This document shows, one piece after another, positions 18,821 to 28,144 of a stretch of 64,000 nucleotides of DNA. Below the pieces are notes generated by a model that worked only from the letters and a program-made list of their open reading frames with translations, searched no databases and had not been told where the DNA came from. Source of the DNA: Saprospiraceae bacterium (lineage in GTDB: Bacteria > Bacteroidota > Bacteroidia > Chitinophagales > Saprospiraceae); NCBI GenBank assembly GCA_016715985.1, contig JADJXD010000001.1, positions 2,666,001 through 2,730,000 on the forward strand, given 5' to 3'. Both the position numbers and the translations under genes were made by a program. Every line of letters starts with the position of its first letter. Positions within the stretch are counted from its first letter, which is position 1.

Positions 18821-18834
18821 TAAATTTATAAAAA

Positions 18835-19941
18835 ATGAATCCTTCAAATAAATACTCTTCTATCCATTACAATTCATATCTTCAATTAGATCAGATTCTG
18901 GCTGCTCAGGAACTCAGAAGTGATGAAGTAGGATCACCTGCGCATGACGAAATGTTATTTATCATCATCCATCAGGTCTATGAATTATGGTTTAAGCAGA
19001 TTAATCACGAGCTTAGATCAGTCGTTACGCTTTTCAGCGATCGGAAAGTAAATGAAAAGAATGTAGGAATTGCTGTTTCCAGATTGAACAGGGTTACGGA
19101 AATATTTAAAGTTCTGATTCAGCAAATTAGCATTCTTGAGACGATGACTCCGTTGGATTTTCTGGATTTCAGAAATTACCTTTTTCCTGCATCCGGATTT
19201 CAGAGTTTCCAGTTCAGAGAAATGGAAGTACTTCTTGGTCTGAAAGAAGCAAAGAGACATACTTATAATGACAAACCTTATTCCTGCGTATTTGACGACC
19301 GGAAGAAAGATGCACTGAGTGAATTAGAGCGCAGCAATTCCCTTTTAGATTTGACAGAAGATTGGCTGGAGCGAACCCCTTTTCTGGAATTTGGTAATTT
19401 TAATTTCATAGAATATTATCGTTCTGCTGTCAGGAATATGTTGGAAAAAGAATCGCAGGCCATCATGTCCACGGATATACTGACACCTGAGTATAAGGAA
19501 ATGCGATTAAAAATGTTGGGCGATACAGAGTCTTATTTTGCCAATATAATGGATGAATCAAAACACAATGCTATGATTGCGGAAGGGAAGTTAAGCCTTT
19601 CATATAAAGCAACTGTAGCGGCACTTTTTATAAATCTGTACAGGGACGAACCCATTTTGCACTTGCCTTTTCAGCTACTTTCCAAACTGGTAGAAATTGA
19701 TGATCTGGTAACTACCTGGCGATACAGACATGCACAGATGGTCATGCGTATGTTGGGTAAAAAAGTAGGCACCGGTGGTTCATCCGGTCATGAGTATCTC
19801 GCAGCTACCTCTGTGAAACATCACATTTTTTCAGATTTTCACAATGTCAGTACGTTGTTGATACCTAGGTCTGACCTTCCGGAATTACCTAATGACTTTA
19901 AAAAAAGTCTGGGTTTTTATTTTTCTACTTTAAATGATTGA
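18835..19941 (+). CDS. kynA: Tryptophan 2,3-dioxygenase
   Basis: Heme enzyme that opens the tryptophan indole ring to N-formylkynurenine, the first step of the kynurenine pathway. The 368 residues show 'HDEMLFIIIHQVYELWFKQI' (substrate and heme pocket), 'RNYLFPASGFQSFQFREME', 'WRYRHAQMVMRMLG' with the proximal His region, and 'GTGGSSGHEYL'. It is longer than the Xanthomonas enzyme, as usual in Bacteroidota. Its end overlaps the next gene start by 8 bp. Confidence 0.94.
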   Translation: MNPSNKYSSIHYNSYLQLDQILAAQELRSDEVGSPAHDEMLFIIIHQVYELWFKQINHELRSVVTLFSDRKVNEKNVGIAVSRLNRVTEIFKVLIQQISILETMTPLDFLDFRNYLFPASGFQSFQFREMEVLLGLKEAKRHTYNDKPYSCVFDDRKKDALSELERSNSLLDLTEDWLERTPFLEFGNFNFIEYYRSAVRNMLEKESQAIMSTDILTPEYKEMRLKMLGDTESYFANIMDESKHNAMIAEGKLSLSYKATVAALFINLYRDEPILHLPFQLLSKLVEIDDLVTTWRYRHAQMVMRMLGKKVGTGGSSGHEYLAATSVKHHIFSDFHNVSTLLIPRSDLPELPNDFKKSLGFYFSTLND

Positions 19942-21409
19942 TGAGCGTTTTATGGATACTTTACCAAAAATCAGTAATTTTATAAATGGTGAATTTTGCC
20001 CGCCTTTGTCAGGTCGGTATCTGGAAAATTATGAACCGGCAACGGGAAAAGTCTATAGTTATATACCGGACTCAGATGAAAATGATGTAAAAAACGCCGT
20101 TGCTGCTGCAAAAAATGCCTTTCCGTTTTGGTCCCGTTTATCGATAGAAGAAAGGTCTGCATGGCTTATAAAAATAGCACACAAAATAGCCGAGCGAACA
20201 AACACTTTTGTGGCAGCAGAAAGCAGAGATAACGGGAAGCCACTTTCTCTGGCAGAAAGAGTGGACATTCCGAGAGCAGTCTCAAATTTTCGTTTTTACG
20301 GTCAAGCCATTACACAATTTGCTGCTGAGTCACATCACATGGCAGGCAAAGCTATAAATTATACGATCCGCCAACCCATCGGTGTGGTAGGATGTATCTC
20401 TCCATGGAATCTTCCGCTTTATTTATTCAGTTGGAAAATTGCTCCCGCCTTAGCAGCGGGTAACTGTGTAGTAGCCAAACCATCCGAAGTGACACCCTAT
20501 ACAGCATACCTGCTTTCTGAAGTTTGCAGGGACATTGGATTACCCAAAGGTGTACTAAATATTGTACATGGAACAGGTCCGGGTGCCGGATCAGCTATTA
20601 TTTCACACGATGATGTAAAAGCTATCTCATTTACCGGCGGAACAAAAACCGGGCGTACCATTGCAGAAATAGCAGCTCCCCGATTTAAGAAATTATCACT
20701 CGAACTGGGTGGAAAAAACCCCAATATCATTTTTGCAGATTGTGATTATGACAAAATGCTGAAAACAACGGTACAATCTTCTTTTGCCAATCAGGGTCAG
20801 ATTTGTCTTTGTGGCTCAAGGATTTTTGTAGAGAAATCTATTTATGAAAAGTTTAAATTGGATTTTACAGACAGCGTAAAAAACATGCGACTGGGTGATC
20901 CGAATGAAGCCAAAAGTCAATTGGGCGCTGTAGTTTCTAAATCCCACATGGAAAAAGTACTTTCATACATAGAACTGGCAAAGAGGGAAGGTGGAAAAAT
21001 TCTGACAGGCGGACATCAGGTAAAATTGGAAGGCAGATGTTCTGAAGGATGGTTTATCGCTCCCACGGTCATTGAAGGACTAGCTTTTGATTGTCGTACC
21101 AATCAGGAGGAGATTTTTGGCCCGGTGGTCACTATCACACCCTTTGATACAGAAGAAGAAGTATTACAATTTGCAAATAGCACACCGTATGGTCTGGCGG
21201 CAATCCTATGGACAGAACAACTTTCAAGAGCACATAGGATGGCAGAAAATCTGGAAGCCGGAATAGTTTGGGTCAATTGCTGGCTTGTGAGAGACTTGCG
21301 TACGCCCTTTGGTGGAGTTAAAGATAGCGGAGTAGGCAGAGAAGGCGGTTTTGAAGCACTACAATTCTTTACCGAACCCAAAAATGTATGTATTCAGTAT
21401 GGGAAATAA
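19934..21409 (+). CDS. Aldehyde dehydrogenase, 2-aminomuconic 6-semialdehyde dehydrogenase-like
   Basis: NAD-dependent aldehyde dehydrogenase of 491 residues. It carries 'SPWNLPLYLFSWKIAPALAAGN', the glutamate motif 'LELGGKNPNIIF', the catalytic Cys in 'NQGQICLCGSR' (about residue 291) and the C-terminal 'PFGGVKDSGVGREGG'. These resemble 2-hydroxymuconic/2-aminomuconic semialdehyde dehydrogenases. Next to kynA and a putative aminomuconate deaminase, the aminomuconate semialdehyde role is the best inference. The first ATG overlaps kynA by 8 bp; an ATG at 19952 is an alternative. Confidence 0.82.
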   Translation: MIDERFMDTLPKISNFINGEFCPPLSGRYLENYEPATGKVYSYIPDSDENDVKNAVAAAKNAFPFWSRLSIEERSAWLIKIAHKIAERTNTFVAAESRDNGKPLSLAERVDIPRAVSNFRFYGQAITQFAAESHHMAGKAINYTIRQPIGVVGCISPWNLPLYLFSWKIAPALAAGNCVVAKPSEVTPYTAYLLSEVCRDIGLPKGVLNIVHGTGPGAGSAIISHDDVKAISFTGGTKTGRTIAEIAAPRFKKLSLELGGKNPNIIFADCDYDKMLKTTVQSSFANQGQICLCGSRIFVEKSIYEKFKLDFTDSVKNMRLGDPNEAKSQLGAVVSKSHMEKVLSYIELAKREGGKILTGGHQVKLEGRCSEGWFIAPTVIEGLAFDCRTNQEEIFGPVVTITPFDTEEEVLQFANSTPYGLAAILWTEQLSRAHRMAENLEAGIVWVNCWLVRDLRTPFGGVKDSGVGREGGFEALQFFTEPKNVCIQYGK

Positions 21410-22703
21410 AAACAAAGTATTTTGTAGTCAGGTGATCGTCTTGCTTGCAATCTGGGCAGTGAGTATCGGACTTTCCTGCAAAGAGACCAATGAAAGAAGC
21501 AAAATTGAGTGGAAAAATATTGAATCAGGCCTTCAAAGTGCTTTGATTACGGCGGAAAACGATGATACTATCAGACTGAAAGCCGGATATTTTTGGTTTA
21601 CCAGAGGGTTGATGATGGATGGTAAAGATCGTATTGTTATAAAAGGAGAAGGAATGGATAAAACGGTTTTATCATTTAAAGGGCAAACAGAAGGAGCAGA
21701 AGGTCTCCGGATTTCAAACTGTTCGAATATTCAGATAATTGGGTTGACAGTAGAAGATGCAAAAGGAGATAACATTAAAGTCACCGAAACAAACGGATTA
21801 TATTTTAGTGATGTGAAGGTACAATGGACGGAAGGAGCAAAAGAGACGAATGGAGCTTATGGATTTTATCCTGTGTTATGTAAAAATATTGTTATTGAAA
21901 ATTGTGTAGCAGCACGGGCTTCAGATGCAGGAATTTATGTCGGTCAATCTGATTCTGTCATAATCAGAAATAATACAGTGTATGAAAATGTGGCCGGAAT
22001 TGAAAGTGAAAACAGCAGATTTGTCGATATTTATGAAAACCATACTTATAATAACACGGGTGGAATTTTGATATTTGACTTGCCGGGTTTAACACAAACA
22101 GGAAGACACACGAGAGTTTTTCATAATAAAGTTGTCAGCAATAATCATAAAAATTTCGCACCTAAAGGTAATATTGTTGGAATGGTGCCGCCAGGTACAG
22201 GCATTATGATTCTTGCTTCCCGCGATGCAGAAATTTTTGAAAATGAAATCAGCAATAATCGTACATCCCCACTTTCTGTCATCAGTTATGAGCTCGTGGC
22301 TGCAATGGGATCGGATGGCAACAGTGAAAGTGCATCCGGTTCAGGACAAGGAGTAAAGGATAATTATAAAAGTGATACAACATATAATCCCTATCCTGAA
22401 AACATCTATATTCACAGTAACATATTTTCCAATAAACATTGGTTTCCCACACTTAAGAGCGATTTTGGAAAACTATTCCTGACCCGATTTTTTATGAAGA
22501 CGCCGGATATTCAGTTTGATGGATTTGAAAACGATACATCAGAAAAGGGACTTCGGCTCTGTATTCAGGAAGAAAATGTCCGCTTTGCCAATCTGAATGC
22601 TCCTGAAAATCTTAAAAATATGAATAAAGACATCAGCGTTTACAATTGTCAGGGAGAAATTCTCAGTCCTGCAGTGGTCAGGAGTTTTTATGAAAAGTAT
22701 TAA
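21399..22703 (+). CDS. Parallel beta-helix repeat lipoprotein (TIGR03805-like)
   Basis: An exported right-handed beta-helix protein of about 434 residues. From the Met at 21399 it has a signal peptide ending in the lipobox LSC. Repeating beta-helix rungs follow: 'GEGMDKTVLSF', 'SNIQIIGLTVEDAKGDNI', 'NIVIENCVAARASDAGIYVG', 'VIIRNNTVYENVAGI'. Related proteins are typically encoded beside a diheme cytochrome of the SO2930 family, exactly as here. The start overlaps the aldehyde dehydrogenase end by 11 bp, suggesting the same operon. An upstream in-frame ATG (21351) lies deep in that gene and is rejected. Ligand unknown. Confidence 0.75.
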   Translation: MGNKNKVFCSQVIVLLAIWAVSIGLSCKETNERSKIEWKNIESGLQSALITAENDDTIRLKAGYFWFTRGLMMDGKDRIVIKGEGMDKTVLSFKGQTEGAEGLRISNCSNIQIIGLTVEDAKGDNIKVTETNGLYFSDVKVQWTEGAKETNGAYGFYPVLCKNIVIENCVAARASDAGIYVGQSDSVIIRNNTVYENVAGIESENSRFVDIYENHTYNNTGGILIFDLPGLTQTGRHTRVFHNKVVSNNHKNFAPKGNIVGMVPPGTGIMILASRDAEIFENEISNNRTSPLSVISYELVAAMGSDGNSESASGSGQGVKDNYKSDTTYNPYPENIYIHSNIFSNKHWFPTLKSDFGKLFLTRFFMKTPDIQFDGFENDTSEKGLRLCIQEENVRFANLNAPENLKNMNKDISVYNCQGEILSPAVVRSFYEKY

Positions 22704-22782
22704 CATTTAAGTGAGTTTGGTAAATAATACATTTTATTTACAATATATTAAGAAGAGAAATGATAGAAGTTCCACATAAATT

Positions 22783-22910
22783 ACCCCAGAGGGGTATAAT
22801 ATTTTTAGCCCTGGGTTTTAACCCGGGGTCAAAAATGGAAATAGCACCTAATTTTGGCGTGATTTTTGCTAAAAAATGCAAAAATCCCGCCTGCTTCGAA
22901 GCGGGCAGGC
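22783..22910. repeat. Cluster of three hairpins between beta-helix and cytochrome genes
   Basis: Three inverted repeats follow one another. ACCCC/GGGGT lies at 22783-22795. CCTGGGTT/AACCCGGG around a TT loop lies near 22810-22827. A palindromic element at 22886-22910 has a GCTTCGAAGC core inside a CCCGCC...GGCAGGC frame. The last is related to the two elements at about 46721 and 47711. No T run follows, so termination is not clearly indicated. Confidence 0.6.
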
Positions 22911-22948
22911 ATGACAAAATTATATCGAATTCACGTTAACATTTGTAT

Positions 22949-24055
22949 ATGGTAGCGGATAATTTACTTGTTAATAAAATATTTTGGGTTATCATTTTGT
23001 CCGGGTATTTTTTGATATCGGGATGTGATTTTGAAGTGAAGGATGAACCAATTATAAAAATCGAAGATTTTGCTTATAAAAAAGGTACTATAGACGCACC
23101 TGATTTATTGTCTGAATACCAAATGTTTGAAGAACCACTTGCATCGATGAATCCCCGTAGTGGAGTATATCCCTATGATCTGAATGCATCCCTTTTTACA
23201 GATTATGCATTGAAAAAGAGATTTATATATTTACCTGCGGGCACTTCGATGCAATATGATTGTGATGATGTATTTAATTTTCCGGAAGGAAGTTTAATAT
23301 TTAAATTCTTTTTTTATCCGGAGGATTTCAGAAAGGCAGACGGTAAGAATAAAATACTTGAAACCAGAGTTTTGAAGAAGGAAAAGGATCGGTGGACTGC
23401 ATTTACCTATATATGGAATGATCAACAGACTGATGCTGGACTAGTCTTGGCCGGTCAGACAATTCCGGTTTCCTGGGCAGACATGAATGGTAATAATCAG
23501 TCAGTAGCGTACTCTGTACCTAATGTCATACAATGCAAAAATTGCCATGAGAAGTCCGGTGAGTTGGTTCCGATTGGCCCGGCCGGCAAACATCTGAACA
23601 AAAATTATGCATTTACCTCACATGAAATCAATCAGATAGACTTTTTTACAGATAAAGCTTTACTCACCAATGCAGAAAATTATAAGACCTGCAACACAAT
23701 GATAAATTACGAGGACCCGACTGCCGGAAATTTGAATGATCGGGCACGGTCATATCTTGATATCAACTGTGCTCATTGTCATAGACCGGACGGCTCAGCC
23801 AAAAACAGTGGGTTAAACCTTCTTTTTTCTGAAAAGGATCCTTTTAAATACGGTATTTTTAAAACGCCTGTTGCAGCAGGAAGGGGTTCAGGAGGTTATA
23901 AATATGACATTCATCCAGGTAATGCAAATACTTCTATTTTGGCATTCAGGATGAATTCATCGGAGCCCGGAATTATGATGCCTGAATCCGGAAGAAAAAT
24001 GATTCATCATGAAGGAGTAGCACTTATTTCTGAATGGATCAATTCTTTGGAATGA
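22949..24055 (+). CDS. SO2930-family diheme cytochrome c lipoprotein
   Basis: Exported electron-transfer protein with two heme c sites, CKNCH and CAHCH, in the second half. The N-terminus is a lipoprotein signal peptide with lipobox LISGC. The arrangement matches the SO2930/TIGR03806 family, which pairs with beta-helix proteins like the one encoded just upstream. The ATG at 22949 is preferred; a TTG two codons earlier is possible. It probably donates or accepts electrons at the outer surface of the inner membrane or in the periplasm; the partner is not visible. Confidence 0.82.
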   Translation: MVADNLLVNKIFWVIILSGYFLISGCDFEVKDEPIIKIEDFAYKKGTIDAPDLLSEYQMFEEPLASMNPRSGVYPYDLNASLFTDYALKKRFIYLPAGTSMQYDCDDVFNFPEGSLIFKFFFYPEDFRKADGKNKILETRVLKKEKDRWTAFTYIWNDQQTDAGLVLAGQTIPVSWADMNGNNQSVAYSVPNVIQCKNCHEKSGELVPIGPAGKHLNKNYAFTSHEINQIDFFTDKALLTNAENYKTCNTMINYEDPTAGNLNDRARSYLDINCAHCHRPDGSAKNSGLNLLFSEKDPFKYGIFKTPVAAGRGSGGYKYDIHPGNANTSILAFRMNSSEPGIMMPESGRKMIHHEGVALISEWINSLE

Positions 24056-24163
24056 CAACAATCCATGCTATCAATGCCATCCATGCCCTCTGCCACCCAT
24101 ACGACCTCTGCCATATCAACCATCAACCATAAAATAGACTTCATTTTTAACCCTTAAATTTCC

Positions 24164-24190
24164 TTTGACTACAAATAAAATGTAATTTTG
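24164..24190 (+). promoter_or_regulatory. Candidate Bacteroidota promoter for pckG
   Basis: TTTG at 24164-24167 and TAATTTTG at 24183-24190 match the -33 and -7 consensus elements. The 15 bp spacer is slightly short against the usual 17-23. It lies 23 bp before the pckG start. Confidence 0.5.
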
Positions 24191-24213
24191 TGACCTAACC
24201 AAAAATGTAAATT

Positions 24214-26064
24214 ATGAGCATCTCAACTAAAGCAGGAGGAATAGTCGCTTCTGAAAAAACAAATTACCAGACCTGGGTGGATGATATGGCAGCTTTTTTT
24301 GAACCTGATAATGTGTATTGGTGTGACGGTTCAGATGAAGAATATGACAGATACTGCGAACAATTAGTTTCTAAGGGCACCTTTATTAAACTTAATCCGA
24401 TTAAACGTCCCAATAGCTATGCCTGCTTTAGTGACCCCAGTGATGTAGCAAGAGTAGAAGACAGGACTTTTATATGCAGCCGAACAAAAGATGATGCAGG
24501 GCCAACCAATAATTGGATGGATCCTGTTGAAATGAAACAGAAGCTTAATGGACTAATGAAAGGCTCTATGAAAGGCCGTACACTATACGTTATTCCATTT
24601 TGTATGGGCCCGGTAGGTTCGCCTTATTCCAGATACGGAATTCAACTCACAGACTCTGAATATGTGGTCGTCAATATGAAAATAATGACCAGAATGGGCA
24701 CAAGAGTCATGCCTTATATTGAAAAAGGAGAATTTGTCAAATGCATTCATACACTGGGAGCACCGCTACAACCCGGACAGGCAGATGTTAAATGGCCATG
24801 CAATCAGGAAAAATATATTACCCATTTTCCCGAAGAAAGACTTATTGTCTCTTTTGGAAGCGGATATGGAGGTAATGCATTGCTGGGTAAAAAATGTTTT
24901 GCTCTGAGAATAGCTTCTGTTATGGCCAAAGAAGAAGGATGGCTTGCAGAACACATGCTAATTATGGGTGTAGAATCACCGGCTAAAAAGAAGACCTATC
25001 TGGCAGCTTCATTCCCAAGTGCATGTGGGAAAACAAATTTTGCGATGCTTATCCCGCCAAAAGAGCTGGACGGATGGAAAATTACCACGGTAGGAGATGA
25101 TATAGCATGGATACACAGGGAGAAGAGTGGTCAGTTGATAGCTATAAATCCGGAAAGCGGATATTTTGGAGTTGCTCCGGGCACAAATTATGAAACCAAT
25201 CCCAATGCAATGGAGTCTATCAAAGAAAATACTATATTTACAAATGTAGCCATTACAGCAGATGGAGATGTGTGGTGGGAAGGTATGACAAAGGAAGTCC
25301 CGGATGGATTGACGGATTGGCATGGTCAACCTTATGATAGAAATAGTGACAAGCCGGCTGCACATGCCAACAGCAGGTTTACAGCACCGGCTTATGCAAA
25401 TCCTGCGGTGGACTCAGAGTGGGATAATCCGATAGGCGTACCGATAAAAGCATTTCTGTTCGGAGGAAGAAGGGCAACAGGCATTCCATTGGTTTATCAG
25501 TCATTTAACTGGAATTTTGGAGTTTATACAGCAGCAACCATGGGTAGTGAGACAACAGCGGCAGCATTTGGCGCACAGGGTGTAGTACGTCGTGACCCTT
25601 TTGCTATGTTACCTTTTATGGGGTATAATATAGGTGACTATATCAATCATTGGTTGCAGTTTGGCAGAAATTTGCCGGATGCTCCAAGGATATTTAATGT
25701 CAATTGGTTTAGAAAAGATGAAAATGGCCGTTTTATGTGGCCGGGATTTGGTCAGAATATGAGGGTATTAAAATGGATAATAGGACGCATCAATGGACAG
25801 GCATCAGCTGTTGAAAGTCCGGTTGGTTGGGTACCGAGATATAAGGACATAGACTGGACCGGACTCGATTTTTCACAGGAACAATTTGAAAAAATTATGA
25901 CCATCGAACGTGAAACCTGGAAGAAAGAATTGCTTTCTCACGAAGAATTATTCTCAAGTTTTTATGATAAATTACCTAAAGAATTTTTCTTTATAAGAGA
26001 ATTATTACTTTCATCACTATGGCGTTCACCTGAACAATGGGGCCAGCAACCTGAAGAATTTTGA
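24214..26064 (+). CDS. pckG: Phosphoenolpyruvate carboxykinase (GTP)
   Basis: Converts oxaloacetate and GTP to phosphoenolpyruvate, GDP and CO2 in gluconeogenesis. The 616-residue protein is the GTP-dependent type. It has the specific P-loop 'FPSACGKTN' (residues 267-275), 'MGPVGSPYSRYGIQLTDS' for substrate binding, 'TVGDDIAWI' for metal binding and 'FNWNFGVYTAATMGSE'. Length fits the family. A promoter-like sequence lies upstream, and the phosphodiesterase gene downstream overlaps it by 4 bp. Confidence 0.96.
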   Translation: MSISTKAGGIVASEKTNYQTWVDDMAAFFEPDNVYWCDGSDEEYDRYCEQLVSKGTFIKLNPIKRPNSYACFSDPSDVARVEDRTFICSRTKDDAGPTNNWMDPVEMKQKLNGLMKGSMKGRTLYVIPFCMGPVGSPYSRYGIQLTDSEYVVVNMKIMTRMGTRVMPYIEKGEFVKCIHTLGAPLQPGQADVKWPCNQEKYITHFPEERLIVSFGSGYGGNALLGKKCFALRIASVMAKEEGWLAEHMLIMGVESPAKKKTYLAASFPSACGKTNFAMLIPPKELDGWKITTVGDDIAWIHREKSGQLIAINPESGYFGVAPGTNYETNPNAMESIKENTIFTNVAITADGDVWWEGMTKEVPDGLTDWHGQPYDRNSDKPAAHANSRFTAPAYANPAVDSEWDNPIGVPIKAFLFGGRRATGIPLVYQSFNWNFGVYTAATMGSETTAAAFGAQGVVRRDPFAMLPFMGYNIGDYINHWLQFGRNLPDAPRIFNVNWFRKDENGRFMWPGFGQNMRVLKWIIGRINGQASAVESPVGWVPRYKDIDWTGLDFSQEQFEKIMTIERETWKKELLSHEELFSSFYDKLPKEFFFIRELLLSSLWRSPEQWGQQPEEF

Positions 26065-28049
26065 GAGTCATTTTAATAATAATATTTTCTATTATTGCTC
26101 ACTTTAGCAATGCTCAATCCGCCAAAAAGGTCCTTATAATTGGGATTGATGGTTGCAGGGCAGACGCATTAGTAGCCGCACATACACCCAATATTGATCA
26201 GTTACTGAACAATGCAGTTTATAGCCTTCATGCTCAGAATGATGATATTACTGTATCTGGCCCTGGCTGGTCTGCAATGTTAACAGGAGTCTGGTCTGAT
26301 AAGCATGGTGTGGTTAATAATGGATTCGGAGGCAATAATTTAGCGGCTTATCCTCATTTTTTTAACAGACTTAAATCAATAAATCCTTCATTCAATTGTG
26401 TATCTATCAGTCAGTGGGCACCAATTAATAATATCATTGTCAATACAAATGCAGACTATAAAGTCAATGCAGCTGATGGTGTCAGCGTAACAATGGAAGC
26501 CATTGACAGACTTAGTAACCATAATCCGGATGCTATCTTCCTGCAATATGATGATGCGGATCATGTAGGACATTCCAGTGGTTTTTCAGTCAATAATCCC
26601 GCATATCTGAATCAAATTTCGAGGATTGATTATGAGATTGGATTCGTATTAAATGCGTTATACGCCAGGCCAACTTATGCAAATGAAGATTGGTTAATTC
26701 TGTTATCTACAGATCACGGCGGTATAAACACTTCACATGGAGGAACTTCTATCGAGGAAGAAACAATTTTCACCATTGCTCATAATAAATCATTTTCAAA
26801 AAGACAGATTTTTCCGGACACCGTTCTGATTCAGAATTGTGTGCAACAGGATGAATATCTGCATCTCAACGAAGGACCTGATATGGTCAATATACCTCAC
26901 ATTCCTGCTTATAACTTTGGAGCATCTGGTGACTTTACCGTAGAATGCAGAGTAAAAACTTCTTCTGCAGCTGATGTGGCAATCATTGGAAATAAAAATT
27001 GGGGCAGTGGAGTGAACAGGGGTTTTGTCCTATCCTTCAAATTACCAAACGGTCCTGAATGGAAAGTCAATATAGGGGACGAAACAAATAGAAGGGATAT
27101 AAATACAGGTGCCGCAATTGCTGATGGAGACTGGCATCATATTGCAGCAACTTTTGACAGAGACGGCAATATGACTATCTACAATGATGGCGTAATGTCG
27201 GGAAGTATCAGTATGGCAAATATCGGAAATATTGATAACGGATTTCCCATAAGAATAGGCGCAGATGTAAATGGTAATTTTCAATTTAATGGCTCAATAC
27301 AGGAAGTGAGATTATGGAATAAAGTACTGAATCAATCCACAATAAATAATTGGAAATGTAATCAGGCATATGCGGATCACCCTGATTTTAACCATCTTAT
27401 AGGTTACTGGCCTTTGAACGAAGGTATCGGAAGTAATGCCGGAGATATGTCATTTAACAATAATCATGGTTCAATTACCAGCGCAACCTGGCAAAATTCT
27501 GATATTCAACTGCAATATACCAATACACCAAGAATAACAGATATTGCACTATCTGCTTTGGATTGGATGTGTGTTGATATTGTATCGGAGTGGGCTTTGG
27601 ATGGAAAATCATTAATGTATGTAAATCCGGGAGTAAACTCATTGACTGATAATACTGCCGGTTGTCTGAGAGCCATGATTCTTTCAAGTTGTCCGAATGA
27701 TACCATAGTTTTTGCAACAGAAACAGATAATTTTTTTCAACTTGTTAATCAGGGCGAAATACACATTCCACATAATATAACCATCAAAGGAAATGGTATA
27801 AATCATACATATTTATCCGGAGACTTATTGAATAGAATCTTTATTATACCTGAAGGGATTACAATGAATATTGAAAACTTAACGCTCACAAAGGGTTATA
27901 GTGAAACATCCGGAGGTGCATTTTTAAATTTTGGAACAATAAATTTAAACAACGTCATACTGATAGATAATATGGAAAGCAGTACCAAAAAATCATTCAC
28001 AAATAGTGGCCTGATAAACGTAATAAATGTTGTAGAATCAAAGGATTAA
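26061..28049 (+). CDS. Secreted type I phosphodiesterase fused to LamG and beta-helix-like regions
   Basis: A 662-residue exported protein. A TTG start overlapping the pckG stop by 4 bp gives a clear signal peptide ending NAQ. Residues about 24-260 resemble type I phosphodiesterase/nucleotide pyrophosphatase: 'VLIIGIDGCRADAL' with metal Asp, 'SGPGWSAMLTGVW' nucleophile region, 'YDDADHVGHSSG', and 'LLSTDHGG'. Residues about 275-450 form a LamG/concanavalin-like module ('GDWHHIAATFDRDGNM', 'IQEVRLWNKVL'). The remainder looks like the start of a polymorphic beta-helix repeat and ends abruptly. No sorting domain is seen. Confidence 0.75.
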   Translation: MRVILIIIFSIIAHFSNAQSAKKVLIIGIDGCRADALVAAHTPNIDQLLNNAVYSLHAQNDDITVSGPGWSAMLTGVWSDKHGVVNNGFGGNNLAAYPHFFNRLKSINPSFNCVSISQWAPINNIIVNTNADYKVNAADGVSVTMEAIDRLSNHNPDAIFLQYDDADHVGHSSGFSVNNPAYLNQISRIDYEIGFVLNALYARPTYANEDWLILLSTDHGGINTSHGGTSIEEETIFTIAHNKSFSKRQIFPDTVLIQNCVQQDEYLHLNEGPDMVNIPHIPAYNFGASGDFTVECRVKTSSAADVAIIGNKNWGSGVNRGFVLSFKLPNGPEWKVNIGDETNRRDINTGAAIADGDWHHIAATFDRDGNMTIYNDGVMSGSISMANIGNIDNGFPIRIGADVNGNFQFNGSIQEVRLWNKVLNQSTINNWKCNQAYADHPDFNHLIGYWPLNEGIGSNAGDMSFNNNHGSITSATWQNSDIQLQYTNTPRITDIALSALDWMCVDIVSEWALDGKSLMYVNPGVNSLTDNTAGCLRAMILSSCPNDTIVFATETDNFFQLVNQGEIHIPHNITIKGNGINHTYLSGDLLNRIFIIPEGITMNIENLTLTKGYSETSGGAFLNFGTINLNNVILIDNMESSTKKSFTNSGLINVINVVESKD

Positions 28050-28144
28050 TAATCTTTATGATCCCTTTGAAAAATAAAAAAAGCGGATATGTTTGGTTTC
28101 AAATTCTACTTTTATGGTTAATAAACATTTTCGTCATTCTCTCC

